Source of the DNA: Phyllobacterium sp. 628
GTDB lineage: Bacteria; Pseudomonadota; Alphaproteobacteria; Rhizobiales; Rhizobiaceae
Assembly (NCBI RefSeq): GCF_014189505.1
Contig: NZ_CP050303.1
Location: forward strand, 372,001-436,000
DNA: 64,000 nt
Reading direction: 5' to 3'
Within the stretch, counting starts at the first letter, position 1, and every line of letters starts with the position of its first letter. The position numbers and the translations under genes were made by a program. Positions 1 to 8,612 of this stretch are shown in pieces. The notes below the pieces were generated by a model. That model did not search any database and had not been told where the DNA came from. It saw only the letters and a list, made by a program, of their open reading frames with translations.

Positions 1-43
1 CTTCAATCGGGAACGATGCAAACAGTTTGGTTCCACGCACCTT

Positions 44-2134
44 TCAAAGTGACCGCCAATGAAAAGCACCGGTATTCCCACGGCGGGTAGCAGTTGATGA
101 ACCTGAGATCAGCGACGGATGATCTTCGACCATGACTGCGATGAGTCTCAGGGATGCGGCAGCCTGCAAGGTCAGTGGCGAAGCTGAGATCGCAGTAATT
201 TCCTTTGCCAACAAGCGTGCCGATGCGACGAAGCCACTGATCGAACCAATATTCTGCGTCTGCAAACTCATCATTCGCGCCAGTTGCGCGAGGTTTTCCG
301 AGACACGGTCAGCAACATTCTCTTCCAGACGCCCCCACAACAGCAGCCTGCGCAGCCGGATGATTTCGGCTCCCAAGGTGACGGAGGACAAGGCATCTTC
401 GAGCAACGCGTCGCCAGCTTCTTTCATGTTTCTCAAAATTGGCATCAGCTGATTGATACGGTCGTATGCAAGACTGTTGAAAGCCGAAGAATTGGGAATG
501 CGATCACGCAAACAGAGCCGCACAACATCCGTTCGCAATGCATTCATCATTCTGTTCACCGTTACCTGAGGGCGCTTTGGCAGGACGACGATAAAAACAA
601 GAAGACCGATAAGTATGCCGGCCAGAACCGACAAGGACGTTTCCATGAATATATAGGGTTCAAAAGCCATTGTTTCATGCGGCTTCAAGAAGACAATGAA
701 ATTGATGGCGAAAGCCGTTGCCGGACCAACATGACGCGGATCAGCCATCAACAGGGCAACCGGCACAAGGATGGGGATGACAAAGACGGTAAACCAGAAG
801 AGGCCGGGAAAATGCGGCAGGACAAGCTGGCTGAGTATAAACGCAAAGGGCACCGCATAGAGAGTGCCCTTGAAAAAGCCCCAACTGGTCTGGAGCGGGT
901 TTGGCATCGAGGCAAAAAGGCTGCAGACGACTGCCACGATGATTGCTGCAGCGGCAGTATCCGTATGCCTGCTTTGCATCCAGTAAGCCGTCATCAGAGC
1001 TGTAGCAACAACAGCCCGGATGGCATTGACAGATGCGGTGCTACGATCACGATAAACTGGCAAAGCCGGGGGCCTCTTGTTTACCGTTCCATACTGCGAG
1101 CGGCTGCGCAAAGCTGACAAGCCACTCAATGTTGCCTTCAGGCCGTCAACAAATTCGCCAAGCAGAGTCAACCGCGCCATCATACCGATCTGATCGTCAG
1201 ACCAGGGCTTGTCCTTGAGTTCGGTAATTTCACCGGCGATCGCTTCCAGCCGTTCCAGCCAGGGCCCGGTTGCATCAAGCTTGAAATCCTGCGCCATAGC
1301 ATCGAGCAGACTGCCGAGTTTATCGCGCAAAGCCTGCCATGTGGCGTCCGACGAGGCCCTATGGGCAACAAGGATGTTCACGATCGACAGGCAGGACATG
1401 AGGTGCCCGACAGTGTGGCGGGAATGACGCCCGTGCGTGACAAGACTTGGCGCTTCAAGCCGGGCGTGCGCCCGCATGGCTGCGAGAGCCTGCGTATCGG
1501 CAATCAATTTCCTATGGGCAATTTTGAGCTCATTCGCATCGCGTCCGGCAATGGCGCTGCTGGTGTACCGCGCAAGATCGGCGATACAGTTTTCCAGACC
1601 TTCAACGAGGGCGGCGCGCGCAAGTTGGGGTCTGAAGAAGCGGCTGGCTATACCGGCGAAGACAATGCCGAGCATGATTTCAGTGCAACGGGCATAGGCA
1701 ATTTCCGTGAGCAAATGAGACTGACCGAAGGCGGGCAGCGCAATGATAACGGCCGTATAGCCGGCCAAAGCGGCGCCATAGGATTCAGGATTGCGCAGCA
1801 TGGAAGCGGCATAGGTGCAAAACGCGACCCACAGCGCAATCGAGATTACAAACAGCCATTGAATATCACTGGTCAGCGCCGTAATTGCGATGGCTGCCAG
1901 TGCTCCTGCCACCGTCCCGGCCAGACGAAACAGGCCTTTGCTGATAACCATACCGGCAATCGGCTGGGATACGATGAAAACCGTCATCATGGCCCATTGC
2001 GGCTGCTGCAAGTTCAGCGCGAATGCAGTCATCAGCGCGACAAGCGCAGCTACGTTGGTTCTCAACGCAAATATCCACGCCGTTCTTCCGGGCATGGCCG
2101 GATGCTGGATGATTTTATCGATGGTGCGAAACAT
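44..2134 (-). CDS. FUSC-family inner-membrane exporter
   Basis: The 696-aa product has two blocks of membrane helices, at about residues 25-175 and 365-520, each followed by a soluble region. This is the duplicated plan of fusaric-acid-resistance (FUSC)/AaeB-type proteins, which export aromatic carboxylates or related toxic compounds across the inner membrane. The ATG at 2134 is followed directly by an amphipathic N-terminus and the first helix. The upstream ribosome binding site is weak. It is divergent from the acid phosphatase gene, with about 180 bp between the two starts. No membrane-fusion (AaeA-type) partner lies beside it on this side; one could lie beyond position 1. The substrate cannot be told from the sequence. 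Confidence 0.85.
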   Translation of the reverse strand: MFRTIDKIIQHPAMPGRTAWIFALRTNVAALVALMTAFALNLQQPQWAMMTVFIVSQPIAGMVISKGLFRLAGTVAGALAAIAITALTSDIQWLFVISIALWVAFCTYAASMLRNPESYGAALAGYTAVIIALPAFGQSHLLTEIAYARCTEIMLGIVFAGIASRFFRPQLARAALVEGLENCIADLARYTSSAIAGRDANELKIAHRKLIADTQALAAMRAHARLEAPSLVTHGRHSRHTVGHLMSCLSIVNILVAHRASSDATWQALRDKLGSLLDAMAQDFKLDATGPWLERLEAIAGEITELKDKPWSDDQIGMMARLTLLGEFVDGLKATLSGLSALRSRSQYGTVNKRPPALPVYRDRSTASVNAIRAVVATALMTAYWMQSRHTDTAAAAIIVAVVCSLFASMPNPLQTSWGFFKGTLYAVPFAFILSQLVLPHFPGLFWFTVFVIPILVPVALLMADPRHVGPATAFAINFIVFLKPHETMAFEPYIFMETSLSVLAGILIGLLVFIVVLPKRPQVTVNRMMNALRTDVVRLCLRDRIPNSSAFNSLAYDRINQLMPILRNMKEAGDALLEDALSSVTLGAEIIRLRRLLLWGRLEENVADRVSENLAQLARMMSLQTQNIGSISGFVASARLLAKEITAISASPLTLQAAASLRLIAVMVEDHPSLISGSSTATRRGNTGAFHWRSL

Positions 2135-2317
2135 GGCGTCCGATCTGGCAGCTTTGATTTCTAGTTATATTTCACAAGCGAGTCACACAACGGAAAGCGC
2201 TTGCGCTTTGATGCGTCTTCTTGCCACTTCAGCACCGCCTCATGCACAACGTGTCACAGAGGCGACATCCGCAAAGCGCATGATTGACTGGCAATCACCA
2301 TAGTAACGAGGATCATT

Positions 2318-3019
2318 ATGCGCACCTTTCTCAGCATGCTGGCAGCATTTGCTCTTGTCGGTCTCACTGCCGCCTACGCAGAAGAAGCCAAGCCTTTCAG
2401 CGACAACAAAGAAATCGATCTGCTTACCATCTTGCCGCCACCGCCAGCCAATGACTCGGCGCAGACCAAGGCAGAACTTGGTGAAGTTCTGACACTGCAG
2501 GTTGCGCGCACACCGGAAATGGTCGCGCGTGCTCAAGCGGATGCGGAAGAAAACGTCTGGCGTTTTGCGGATGTCATGGGTCCCGAATTCACCAAGGAAA
2601 AACTGCCGAAACTTGCGGCCTTTTTCGACCGGATTGTCGAAACGGAAGGCGCTGTCGTTGATCCGGCGAAGGACGTTTTCAAGCGTCCCCGCCCGCATCA
2701 GTTGAGTGATCTCGTCAAACCTGCGGTAAAATTATCGAATTCAGGTGCCTGGCCATCCGGCCATACAACGGTTGGCACGCTGATGGGCATTGTATTGTCA
2801 GATATGGTTCCCGAGAAGAAAGCAGAGATCATGGCGCGCGCCTGGGAATACGGCAACAACCGTATCGTGGGCGGTATCCACTTTCGTTCCGATGTGGAAA
2901 TGGGGCGTATTTCCGGTAGCATTATTGCCGCTACAATCATGAAGCATGATGACTTCAAGGCGGAATACGAACCAGCCAAGGCGGAATTGCGTGCAGCTCT
3001 TGGCCTCGGCGGCGCCTGA
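2318..3019 (+). CDS. class A non-specific acid phosphatase (PAP2 superfamily), secreted
   Basis: The 233-aa protein begins with a Sec signal peptide (about residues 1-21, ending near AYA-EE). It carries the full PAP2 signature: K118-x6-R125-P126, PSGH at 146-149, and R182-x5-H188-xxx-D192. H149 and H188 are the expected phosphoryl-transfer histidines. It is therefore a periplasmic PhoN/PhoC-type phosphomonoesterase releasing phosphate from organic phosphoesters. A GAGGATC ribosome binding site lies 4 bases before the ATG. It is monocistronic and converges on the Omp25-like gene, with a hairpin between them. The family call is secure; the natural substrate is not known. Confidence 0.9.
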   Translation: MRTFLSMLAAFALVGLTAAYAEEAKPFSDNKEIDLLTILPPPPANDSAQTKAELGEVLTLQVARTPEMVARAQADAEENVWRFADVMGPEFTKEKLPKLAAFFDRIVETEGAVVDPAKDVFKRPRPHQLSDLVKPAVKLSNSGAWPSGHTTVGTLMGIVLSDMVPEKKAEIMARAWEYGNNRIVGGIHFRSDVEMGRISGSIIAATIMKHDDFKAEYEPAKAELRAALGLGGA

Positions 3020-3057
3020 GCCGATTTTAATATCGCGGTGTTAGACAAATCGGCAGA

Positions 3058-3087
3058 ATCAACCGGACTGACCCGAGCCCGGTTGAT
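3058..3087. terminator. bidirectional hairpin between convergent genes
   Basis: ATCAACCGG (3058-3066) pairs perfectly with CCGGTTGAT (3079-3087) across a 12-base loop. It lies between the 3' ends of the acid phosphatase (plus) and the Omp25-like gene (minus). There is no strong U-tract on either side, so termination strength is uncertain. Confidence 0.5.
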
Positions 3088-3100
3088 CAAATTCAGATTG

Positions 3101-3784
3101 TTACCATGTGTTGAAGCGGATACCGGCGCGCAGTTGATGCGTTTTAATGCCATCATCGCGAACGGTAACGTCACCGTTCCGATACAGGTCTTTTCCGGCA
3201 ATATCGGCGTAACGATAACCGAGATCCAGCTTGAGATTGGGTGTTAGATCGACCGCAACACCGGCCATCAGCGCCCATTCGAAGCGATTGGTACTGCCCG
3301 ATGTAAGACCCGGATAGACCGGTCCCTGGAAATCGTAATTGACATTCGCCAAGCCGATGCCGCCACCGACATAAGGCGTCAGACCATGATAATTGCCAAG
3401 ATCGACATAGGCATTGGCCATCGCTTCCCAGATATCGGTGGTCGTCTCGAAGTAGGTCGTATCGCGCTGATTATATCCAACGGTCAAATCACCGCGCAGA
3501 TACTCGTTGAACTGATAACCGACGCCGATGAACGGAGAGAAGCTGCGCTTCATATCGTAATTGCTGGGGCTGGTGCCGCTGGGATAATCGACATGGGCAT
3601 CGACCGTCGATTTAAAGTTATAGGCGACGTCGCCGCGTAGATACCAGCCCGAAGCGCTTGGCAACGGCGCATATTCCGGCACCTCCCGCGTATAGGGTGT
3701 TGGATCCAGATCAGCTGCCAGCAACTGCGGTCCGGACATGATCAGCAAAGATGTTGCTGACAGAGCCACTTTTGTAAAATTCAT
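3101..3784 (-). CDS. Omp25/Omp31-family outer-membrane beta-barrel protein
   Basis: The 227-aa protein has a signal peptide (about residues 1-23, cleavage near LLAAD). A segment GWYLRGD follows, then alternating hydrophobic/aromatic strands, ending in an aromatic residue (RFNTW). This is the eight-stranded barrel plan of the abundant Omp25/31 surface proteins of Brucellaceae and rhizobia, which anchor the outer membrane and affect envelope integrity. Motifs such as PYVGGGIGLANV and LDLGYRY match the family strands. It is monocistronic with its own upstream region. The exact paralogue cannot be assigned. Confidence 0.85.
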   Translation of the reverse strand: MNFTKVALSATSLLIMSGPQLLAADLDPTPYTREVPEYAPLPSASGWYLRGDVAYNFKSTVDAHVDYPSGTSPSNYDMKRSFSPFIGVGYQFNEYLRGDLTVGYNQRDTTYFETTTDIWEAMANAYVDLGNYHGLTPYVGGGIGLANVNYDFQGPVYPGLTSGSTNRFEWALMAGVAVDLTPNLKLDLGYRYADIAGKDLYRNGDVTVRDDGIKTHQLRAGIRFNTW

Positions 3785-4350
3785 CCCTAATCCCCGAAAT
3801 AGCGCCGTGGGGAAATATCCCCTTGGCGTATACTCTAGGTTGAGGCCGTTAAGTTCCGGTTAAGCATAATCATCAAGCATTTGATGAGACGGATGTGGAA
3901 GACGCGCCACATCTGCCGCCTAATTCTTCCATAATAATGGACTCTTTGATTGACTAGTTTTCAAAACCCACAATAAGTTGGGAGGGACATACAACCATTA
4001 TCCTACCATAGGTAAGCATGACGCCAGGCGACCCCTTCCGGACTTTTCTCTGGCTTGCTCCCGTTGCCTTGTTTGTTTTTGCCTGCACGTGGTTCTTTGG
4101 TTACAGCTCCTATCACTCTCGAGCCCGATACAAAGATATGTTTTGCGCCGTACAGCACGATCCTGACATTGCCATCCAGCATAAACAATCGGGCGCATGG
4201 AAACACGCGATTTGCCATCAGGATCAGAGGCGATAATCTGCCTATTGCATATGAGACCCATGGTTTCGTTGTCTATCGGATTGCATTGAAGGCGTCAGCG
4301 AATAAGCTTTGCTGACGACTCATAATCTTTTCATCGAGAAGCGGATTCCC
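3785..4350. other. 566-bp intergenic region: omp promoter side and possible small ORF
   Basis: This gap separates the divergent Omp25-like and acetylpolyamine amidohydrolase genes. It presumably holds both promoters. A 14-base near-palindrome, GGGGAAATATCCCC (3809-3822), sits in the leader of the omp gene. I see no RNA gene and no clear sigma-70 pair. One weak ORF (4018-4236) is listed separately. Confidence 0.5.
4018..4236 (+). CDS. possible small membrane protein, unrecognised
   Basis: This is a 72-codon frame with one strongly hydrophobic stretch (about residues 10-29) followed by a polar, cysteine- and histidine-containing tail. Ribosome binding is poor (only TAGGTAAG upstream) and I recognise no family. 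Overlapping open frames exist on both strands here, so it may not be translated. It is listed only because the hydrophobic segment is coherent and the gap is large. Confidence 0.2.
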   Translation: MTPGDPFRTFLWLAPVALFVFACTWFFGYSSYHSRARYKDMFCAVQHDPDIAIQHKQSGAWKHAICHQDQRR

Positions 4351-5409
4351 ATGAAATTGTTCTTTTCCAGCCAGCAAATGGCTCATCAGCCCAAGCAATA
4401 TATGATCAATGGCCGGATTACCGATCCGCTTGAAAATCCCGCCCGTGCCCATGCGCTGATCGATGTGCTGACAAAGCTGGGATTGTCCCAGCATGAACCG
4501 GAAGATACCGGCCCTGATCCTATCCTTGCTGTCCACGCGGATCACTATGTGGCTTTCCTCCAGACTGCCTATGACCGCTTCATGCAATTGCCCAATCATG
4601 GGCCCGAAGTCCTGCCGAATGTCAGTGCTTATCAGGGAGCCGGACAGGATTACGGGGCGCGTGCCATCCCGCGGCCGACCGGCGTTCTCGGGCAAGCCGG
4701 CTGGTACATCAATGGCCTGTCTTGCGCCATGATGGAGCACACATATGCAGCGGCATACGCGTCGGCACAAACAGCAATTGCCGCGGCGAATACGGTATTG
4801 AAGGGCGAGCGTGAAGCTTTTGCCCTGTGCCGCCCGCCGGGCCATCACGCTTATGCCGATCGCGCAGCGGGCTTCTGCTATTTCAACAATGCAGCCATAG
4901 TCGCCCAACACCTGCGCAAGCAGTATGACCGCGTTGCGATCATCGATTTCGACACGCATCATGGCGATGGAACGCAAGCAATTTTCTACACACGCGACGA
5001 TGTTTTCTTTGGCTCGACCCATACGGACCCGTCAAATTACTACCCGCATTATAGTGGTTACGCCGACGAGACGGGTGCTGGCGCTGGCCGGGGCACCACG
5101 CTCAATCTGCCATTGGCAGAAGGCAGCGGCGACGAGGCCTTTATCGAAGCCAACCGCGAGCTTGCCAGAGCGGTTGCCAGCCATGGCTCGCAAGCACTGG
5201 TGATCTCGGCAGGATGGGACGCTCACCATGACGATCCGCTATCACGGCTGAAAGTCACGACAGAAGCTTACGCCGAAATCGGTGCAATCTGGGGTGCTGT
5301 CGATGTTCCCACAGTGATCGTTCAGGAAGGTGGCTATTCGCTGAGCGCCGTTGCAGAGGCAGCGCCGCGCTTTATCGCTGCCTACCAGAGCCAGCGCCGC
5401 AAGGCTTAG
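4351..5409 (+). CDS. acetylpolyamine amidohydrolase (class II HDAC-like deacetylase)
   Basis: The 352-aa protein belongs to the arginase/deacetylase superfamily. It has the tandem active-site histidines in RPPGHH (H165-H166), zinc ligands D201 and H203 (DFDTHHGDG) and D290 (SAGWDAHH), and the catalytic tyrosine in EGGY (Y329). The spacing matches bacterial acetylpolyamine amidohydrolases, which remove acetyl groups from acetylputrescine, acetylcadaverine or acetylspermidine in the cytoplasm. I chose the ATG at 4351, which has GAGAAGCGG upstream, over an in-frame TTG at 4309. An MHS transporter follows 29 bp later and may bring in the substrate or an acetylated amine. Acetylpolyamine substrate is inferred from family; other acetylamides are possible. 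Confidence 0.85.
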   Translation: MKLFFSSQQMAHQPKQYMINGRITDPLENPARAHALIDVLTKLGLSQHEPEDTGPDPILAVHADHYVAFLQTAYDRFMQLPNHGPEVLPNVSAYQGAGQDYGARAIPRPTGVLGQAGWYINGLSCAMMEHTYAAAYASAQTAIAAANTVLKGEREAFALCRPPGHHAYADRAAGFCYFNNAAIVAQHLRKQYDRVAIIDFDTHHGDGTQAIFYTRDDVFFGSTHTDPSNYYPHYSGYADETGAGAGRGTTLNLPLAEGSGDEAFIEANRELARAVASHGSQALVISAGWDAHHDDPLSRLKVTTEAYAEIGAIWGAVDVPTVIVQEGGYSLSAVAEAAPRFIAAYQSQRRKA

Positions 5410-5438
5410 GCCGGACACTATACAAAGGGGATGAGCAT

Positions 5439-6764
5439 ATGACGGATATTGCCAGTAAAAGACAACCGATTAGGGCTGCTTTGGGTGCCTTCGTCGGCAC
5501 CATGATCGAATGGTATGATTTCTATATTTACGGCACTGCGGCGGCGCTTGTGTTCGGCGATGTATTCTTTGCTTCATCAGACCCGCTCATGGGTGTTCTG
5601 GCCTCACTCGGCACGTTTGCCATCGGCTTCGTTGCGCGCCCTTTCGGCGCTTTGCTGTTCGGCCATTTTGGCGACAAGGTCGGCCGCAAAAAGTCGTTGA
5701 TCATCACGCTGTTGCTGATGGGTGTTGCGACGGTTCTGATCGGACTGTTGCCCAGTTTTCACTCCATCGGCGTCACGGCGGCAGTGCTGCTGGTGCTGCT
5801 ACGCCTGGTACAAGGCGTGGCCGTTGGCGGTGAATGGGGCGGTGCTGTGCTTATCGCTGCGGAACACGCTCCGCCGCGCTGGCGCACATTTCTTGCCTCG
5901 GCGCCGCAATATGGCAGCCCGATCGGGCTTATCCTTGCGGCTCTTGCTTTTCGTTCGGTTTCAGGCCTGCCACAGGAAGATTTTTTGAGCTGGGGCTGGC
6001 GCGTGCCATTCCTGCTCAGTGGCGTGCTGATTATCTTCGCCTTCATCATTCGTGCAGGCATCAACGAGAGCCCGGAATTGCTTGAAAGACTGAAGGAAAA
6101 GTCTGTTCAAGATGTCATCCCGGCGAAGGAGATATTCCGCACCAAGAAGGTGTCACTGCTTCTGGGCATGGGGCTTTGTCTGCTGGGTGTGGCTGGCTTC
6201 TATTTCATCACCACTTTGATGATGACATTCACAACAACGTCCCTTGGCATCAACCGTTCTGATATGCTCGAGTTGATCTCCTGGGTCGGCGTCGTTGAAC
6301 TCTTCGCCTTCCCGGCCGGCTCCTACATCGCCACCAAATATGGCGAGCCATTGCTGCTGGTGTTGATGGCAGGCGCAGCCTTGCTGTTTGCCATTCCGAT
6401 GATGATGCTCATCGTCTCCGGCAATCTGACGAACATATATATCGCTATTCTCGTAGCGACAGTGTTCCTCGCTGCGCACTATGCGGTGATGGCACCATTC
6501 CTGACCCGCGCTTTCCCTGTACATCTGCGTTACACAGGTATCTCGCTATCCTCGTCTTTGAGCGGTGCGATTTTCAGCGGCTTGACACCAATGATCGGTG
6601 TTTGGCTCGTGCACAAATATGGCGTGCAGTGGGCGCCATTGGCGTTCCTGTTCATCTTCATTGCCGGGACGAGTTTCGTATGCAGCCTGCTTCTACCTGT
6701 CGATAACAGTGAAGCCGAAGCGCGCGCACCGCTGGAAGCAGATCCGCTCGGGATCAATGCCTGA
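5439..6764 (+). CDS. MFS transporter, metabolite:H+ symporter (MHS) family
   Basis: The 441-aa, twelve-helix transporter has the MHS N-terminal signature IEWYDFYIYG (residues 23-32). The loop 2-3 motif ARPFGALLFGHFGDKVGRKK ends near residue 85. Family members (ShiA, ProP, KgtP) import organic acids, betaines or shikimate with protons. A clear AAGGGGATG ribosome binding site precedes the ATG, and the gene lies 29 bp after the acetylpolyamine amidohydrolase gene. The two probably form an operon ending at the strong terminator at 6773-6805. Substrate unknown; a polyamine-related or acetylated compound is a guess from context. Confidence 0.85.
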   Translation: MTDIASKRQPIRAALGAFVGTMIEWYDFYIYGTAAALVFGDVFFASSDPLMGVLASLGTFAIGFVARPFGALLFGHFGDKVGRKKSLIITLLLMGVATVLIGLLPSFHSIGVTAAVLLVLLRLVQGVAVGGEWGGAVLIAAEHAPPRWRTFLASAPQYGSPIGLILAALAFRSVSGLPQEDFLSWGWRVPFLLSGVLIIFAFIIRAGINESPELLERLKEKSVQDVIPAKEIFRTKKVSLLLGMGLCLLGVAGFYFITTLMMTFTTTSLGINRSDMLELISWVGVVELFAFPAGSYIATKYGEPLLLVLMAGAALLFAIPMMMLIVSGNLTNIYIAILVATVFLAAHYAVMAPFLTRAFPVHLRYTGISLSSSLSGAIFSGLTPMIGVWLVHKYGVQWAPLAFLFIFIAGTSFVCSLLLPVDNSEAEARAPLEADPLGINA

Positions 6765-6772
6765 CAGAGCGG

Positions 6773-6805
6773 CCAACGCTCGACCATCGAGCGTTGGCAT
6801 TTTTT
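6773..6805 (+). terminator. strong rho-independent terminator
   Basis: CCAACGCTCGA (6773-6783) pairs perfectly with TCGAGCGTTGG (6787-6797) across a 3-base loop, followed by CA and six T residues. It closes the amidohydrolase-transporter operon and lies just before the 3' end of the convergent formaldehyde dehydrogenase gene. Confidence 0.9.
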
Positions 6806-6820
6806 GTTGAAAGGAAAGTC

Positions 6821-8010
6821 TTACGCAGCCTTGGCCAGATCCCCATGCGGATCCAGCACGAACTTCTGTGCTGCGCCTTTGTCAAAGCTCTCATAGCCCT
6901 GTGCTGCGTCTTCAAGCGAAATAACCCTTGCATTGACGATATCCGCGATAGGCAGACGGTCATAAAGGATTGCCTGCATGAGCTGACGGTTGTACTTCAG
7001 CACTGGTGTCTGACCTGTATGGAAAGACTGAGCCTTGGCCCAGCCAAGTCCGAAGCGCAGGGACAGATTGCCCTGTTTGGCGGCACCGTCGACAGCGCCC
7101 GGATCTTCGGTCACATACAAACCAGGAATGCCGATTGAACCGGCTGCGCGGGTGATCTCCATCATCTGATTGAGCACAATCGCGGGCTGTTCGCCGCCGC
7201 TGTGACCGCGTGCCTCAAAGCCGACAGCATCAATCGCACTGTCCACTTCGTTGCTGCCTGTCACCTGAGCGATCATATCACCAAGCCGGTCACTTGCTGA
7301 TAAATCAATGGGTTCGAAACCAACCTTCGCAGCATGGGCGAGCCGTTCCTTGTTGAAATCGCCGATCATGACAACCGCCGCACCGAGAATGCGGGCTGAC
7401 GCCGCTGCGGCAAGTCCAACCGGACCGGCACCGGCGACATAGACGACGGAACCGACACCAACACCCGCTTTTACCGCTCCATGAAAACCTGTCGGCAAGA
7501 TATCCGATAACATGGTGAGATCGCGCATCTTGGCCATGGCACGATCACGATCCGGAATTTTCAGGAGATTGAAGTCCGCGTAGGGAACGGTGACGTAGCG
7601 TGCCTGACCACCGATCCATCCACCCATGTCGACATAACCATAGGCACCGCCGGCGCGTGCCGGATTGACCGTCAGGCAGACACCGGTGTCCTGTGACTTG
7701 CAGGTGCGGCAGCGTCCACAGGCAACATTGAACGGAACCGAAACAATGTCGCCGACACAGAGCATTTCAACATCGCGGCCTTTTTCGATGATCTCTCCGG
7801 TGATTTCATGGCCCAGCACAAGGCCCGGCTCCGCTGTTGTACGGCCGCGCACCATATGCTGGTCGGACCCGCAATATTGGTCGAGATGACTTTGAGAACA
7901 ACACCGTGTTCAATACGGCGGCCATCCGGCGCTTCCAGCTTCGGATCAAGAATATCCTGTACTTCGACTTTACCCGGTCCGACGTAGACAACGCCTCTGT
8001 TTTTGCTCAT
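6821..8010 (-). pseudogene. fdhA: glutathione-independent formaldehyde dehydrogenase, frameshifted by one base
   Basis: Two overlapping frames together give one zinc- and NAD-dependent alcohol dehydrogenase superfamily protein. Residues 1-46 come from the frame starting at 8010 (MSKNRGVVYVGPGK), with GGGAGGAG upstream. The rest comes from the frame that opens before MVRGRTT. Adding one base to the AA at 7873-7874 (minus strand AATATT to AATATTT) joins them as NICGSDQHMVRGRT, the family's zinc signature with C47. The restored length is 396 aa, normal for FdhA. Also visible are GHEITGE, the structural-zinc cysteines (CGRCRTCKSQDTGVC) and the Rossmann motif GAGPVGLAAA. The enzyme oxidises formaldehyde to formate with tightly bound NAD. 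As written the gene is broken; an indel error is a real alternative to decay. Confidence 0.85.
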
Positions 8011-8289
8011 TCCGAACTCCTCCCGTGGATTGTGTGCAAACCAACCGGCTCCCGATCAGGAAACCGTTACTGAACGCCTCAACAGTACTCAGGCTTGTAA
8101 AGCTTGGGTCCGTTCGTCATGTTCGCGACGAACAGCACCCACACCATAGGCTGAAATCATGCATTGGCCGTTCTGTCCGCGACATATGATTTCGACGATG
8201 GTTCATGAGACACGCGGGTACTCGGCGCTGGAGTTTGCATCAATGGAACAGCCCGCAACGTTACGCTGGTATCGGCAGTAAGCTGGGCG

Positions 8290-8547
8290 TTAGCTCACTT
8301 CGTAAATCTCAATGGGCAATCCGTCGGGATCGGCAAAGAAGGTGAAAGCTCTTTTGGTGTAAGGATCAATCCGCACCGGCTCGGTTTCCAACCGCTCGGC
8401 ATAGGCATCCGGCCAGCCAATGTCCCGAAGGATATATTCGGGCAGTTCTTTGATATGTTGCTCAGTCCGCGCCATGCGCCTGCGTCTAGCAATGTTTGAA
8501 AGCAACCGCGTGAGTTTACTTATATTATTCGAATTCCAGCGAGCCAT
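8290..8547 (-). CDS. small DUF1127-like protein with a VOC/glyoxalase-like C-terminal tail
   Basis: The 85-aa product starts at 8547, chosen for its strong AGGAGAGG ribosome binding site. Residues about 10-45 are basic and end in LPEYILRDIGW, the hallmark of small DUF1127 (YjiS-like) proteins (LxDRxLRDIGL). Residues 68-83 read FTFFADPDGLPIEIYE, which closely resembles the last beta-strand of glyoxalase/VOC-fold enzymes, including the metal-ligand glutamate. DUF1127 proteins normally stop soon after the RDIG motif, so this looks like a gene fusion or a remnant. It follows the alpha/beta hydrolase gene by 65 bp in the same direction. No function is proposed. Confidence 0.65.
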   Translation of the reverse strand: MARWNSNNISKLTRLLSNIARRRRMARTEQHIKELPEYILRDIGWPDAYAERLETEPVRIDPYTKRAFTFFADPDGLPIEIYEVS

Positions 8548-8612
8548 TTCTACCTCTCCTTTTGATTCAGCTGGTTCAGAACACGCCGTCCCGAACCAGC
8601 TCAAAGCCATTG

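Noticed and set aside
284..1117. Long plus-strand open frame opposite the FUSC gene
   Set aside because: It encodes low-complexity charged sequence without any family pattern and mirrors the minus-strand exporter, which has clear membrane helices.
1361..2164. Second long plus-strand frame opposite FUSC
   Set aside because: Same reason; no ribosome binding site and composition typical of an antisense shadow in GC-rich DNA.
8159..8281. 40-aa ORF downstream of the DUF1127-like gene on the opposite strand
   Set aside because: No good ribosome binding site, no recognisable motif, and no hydrophobic or metal-binding pattern.
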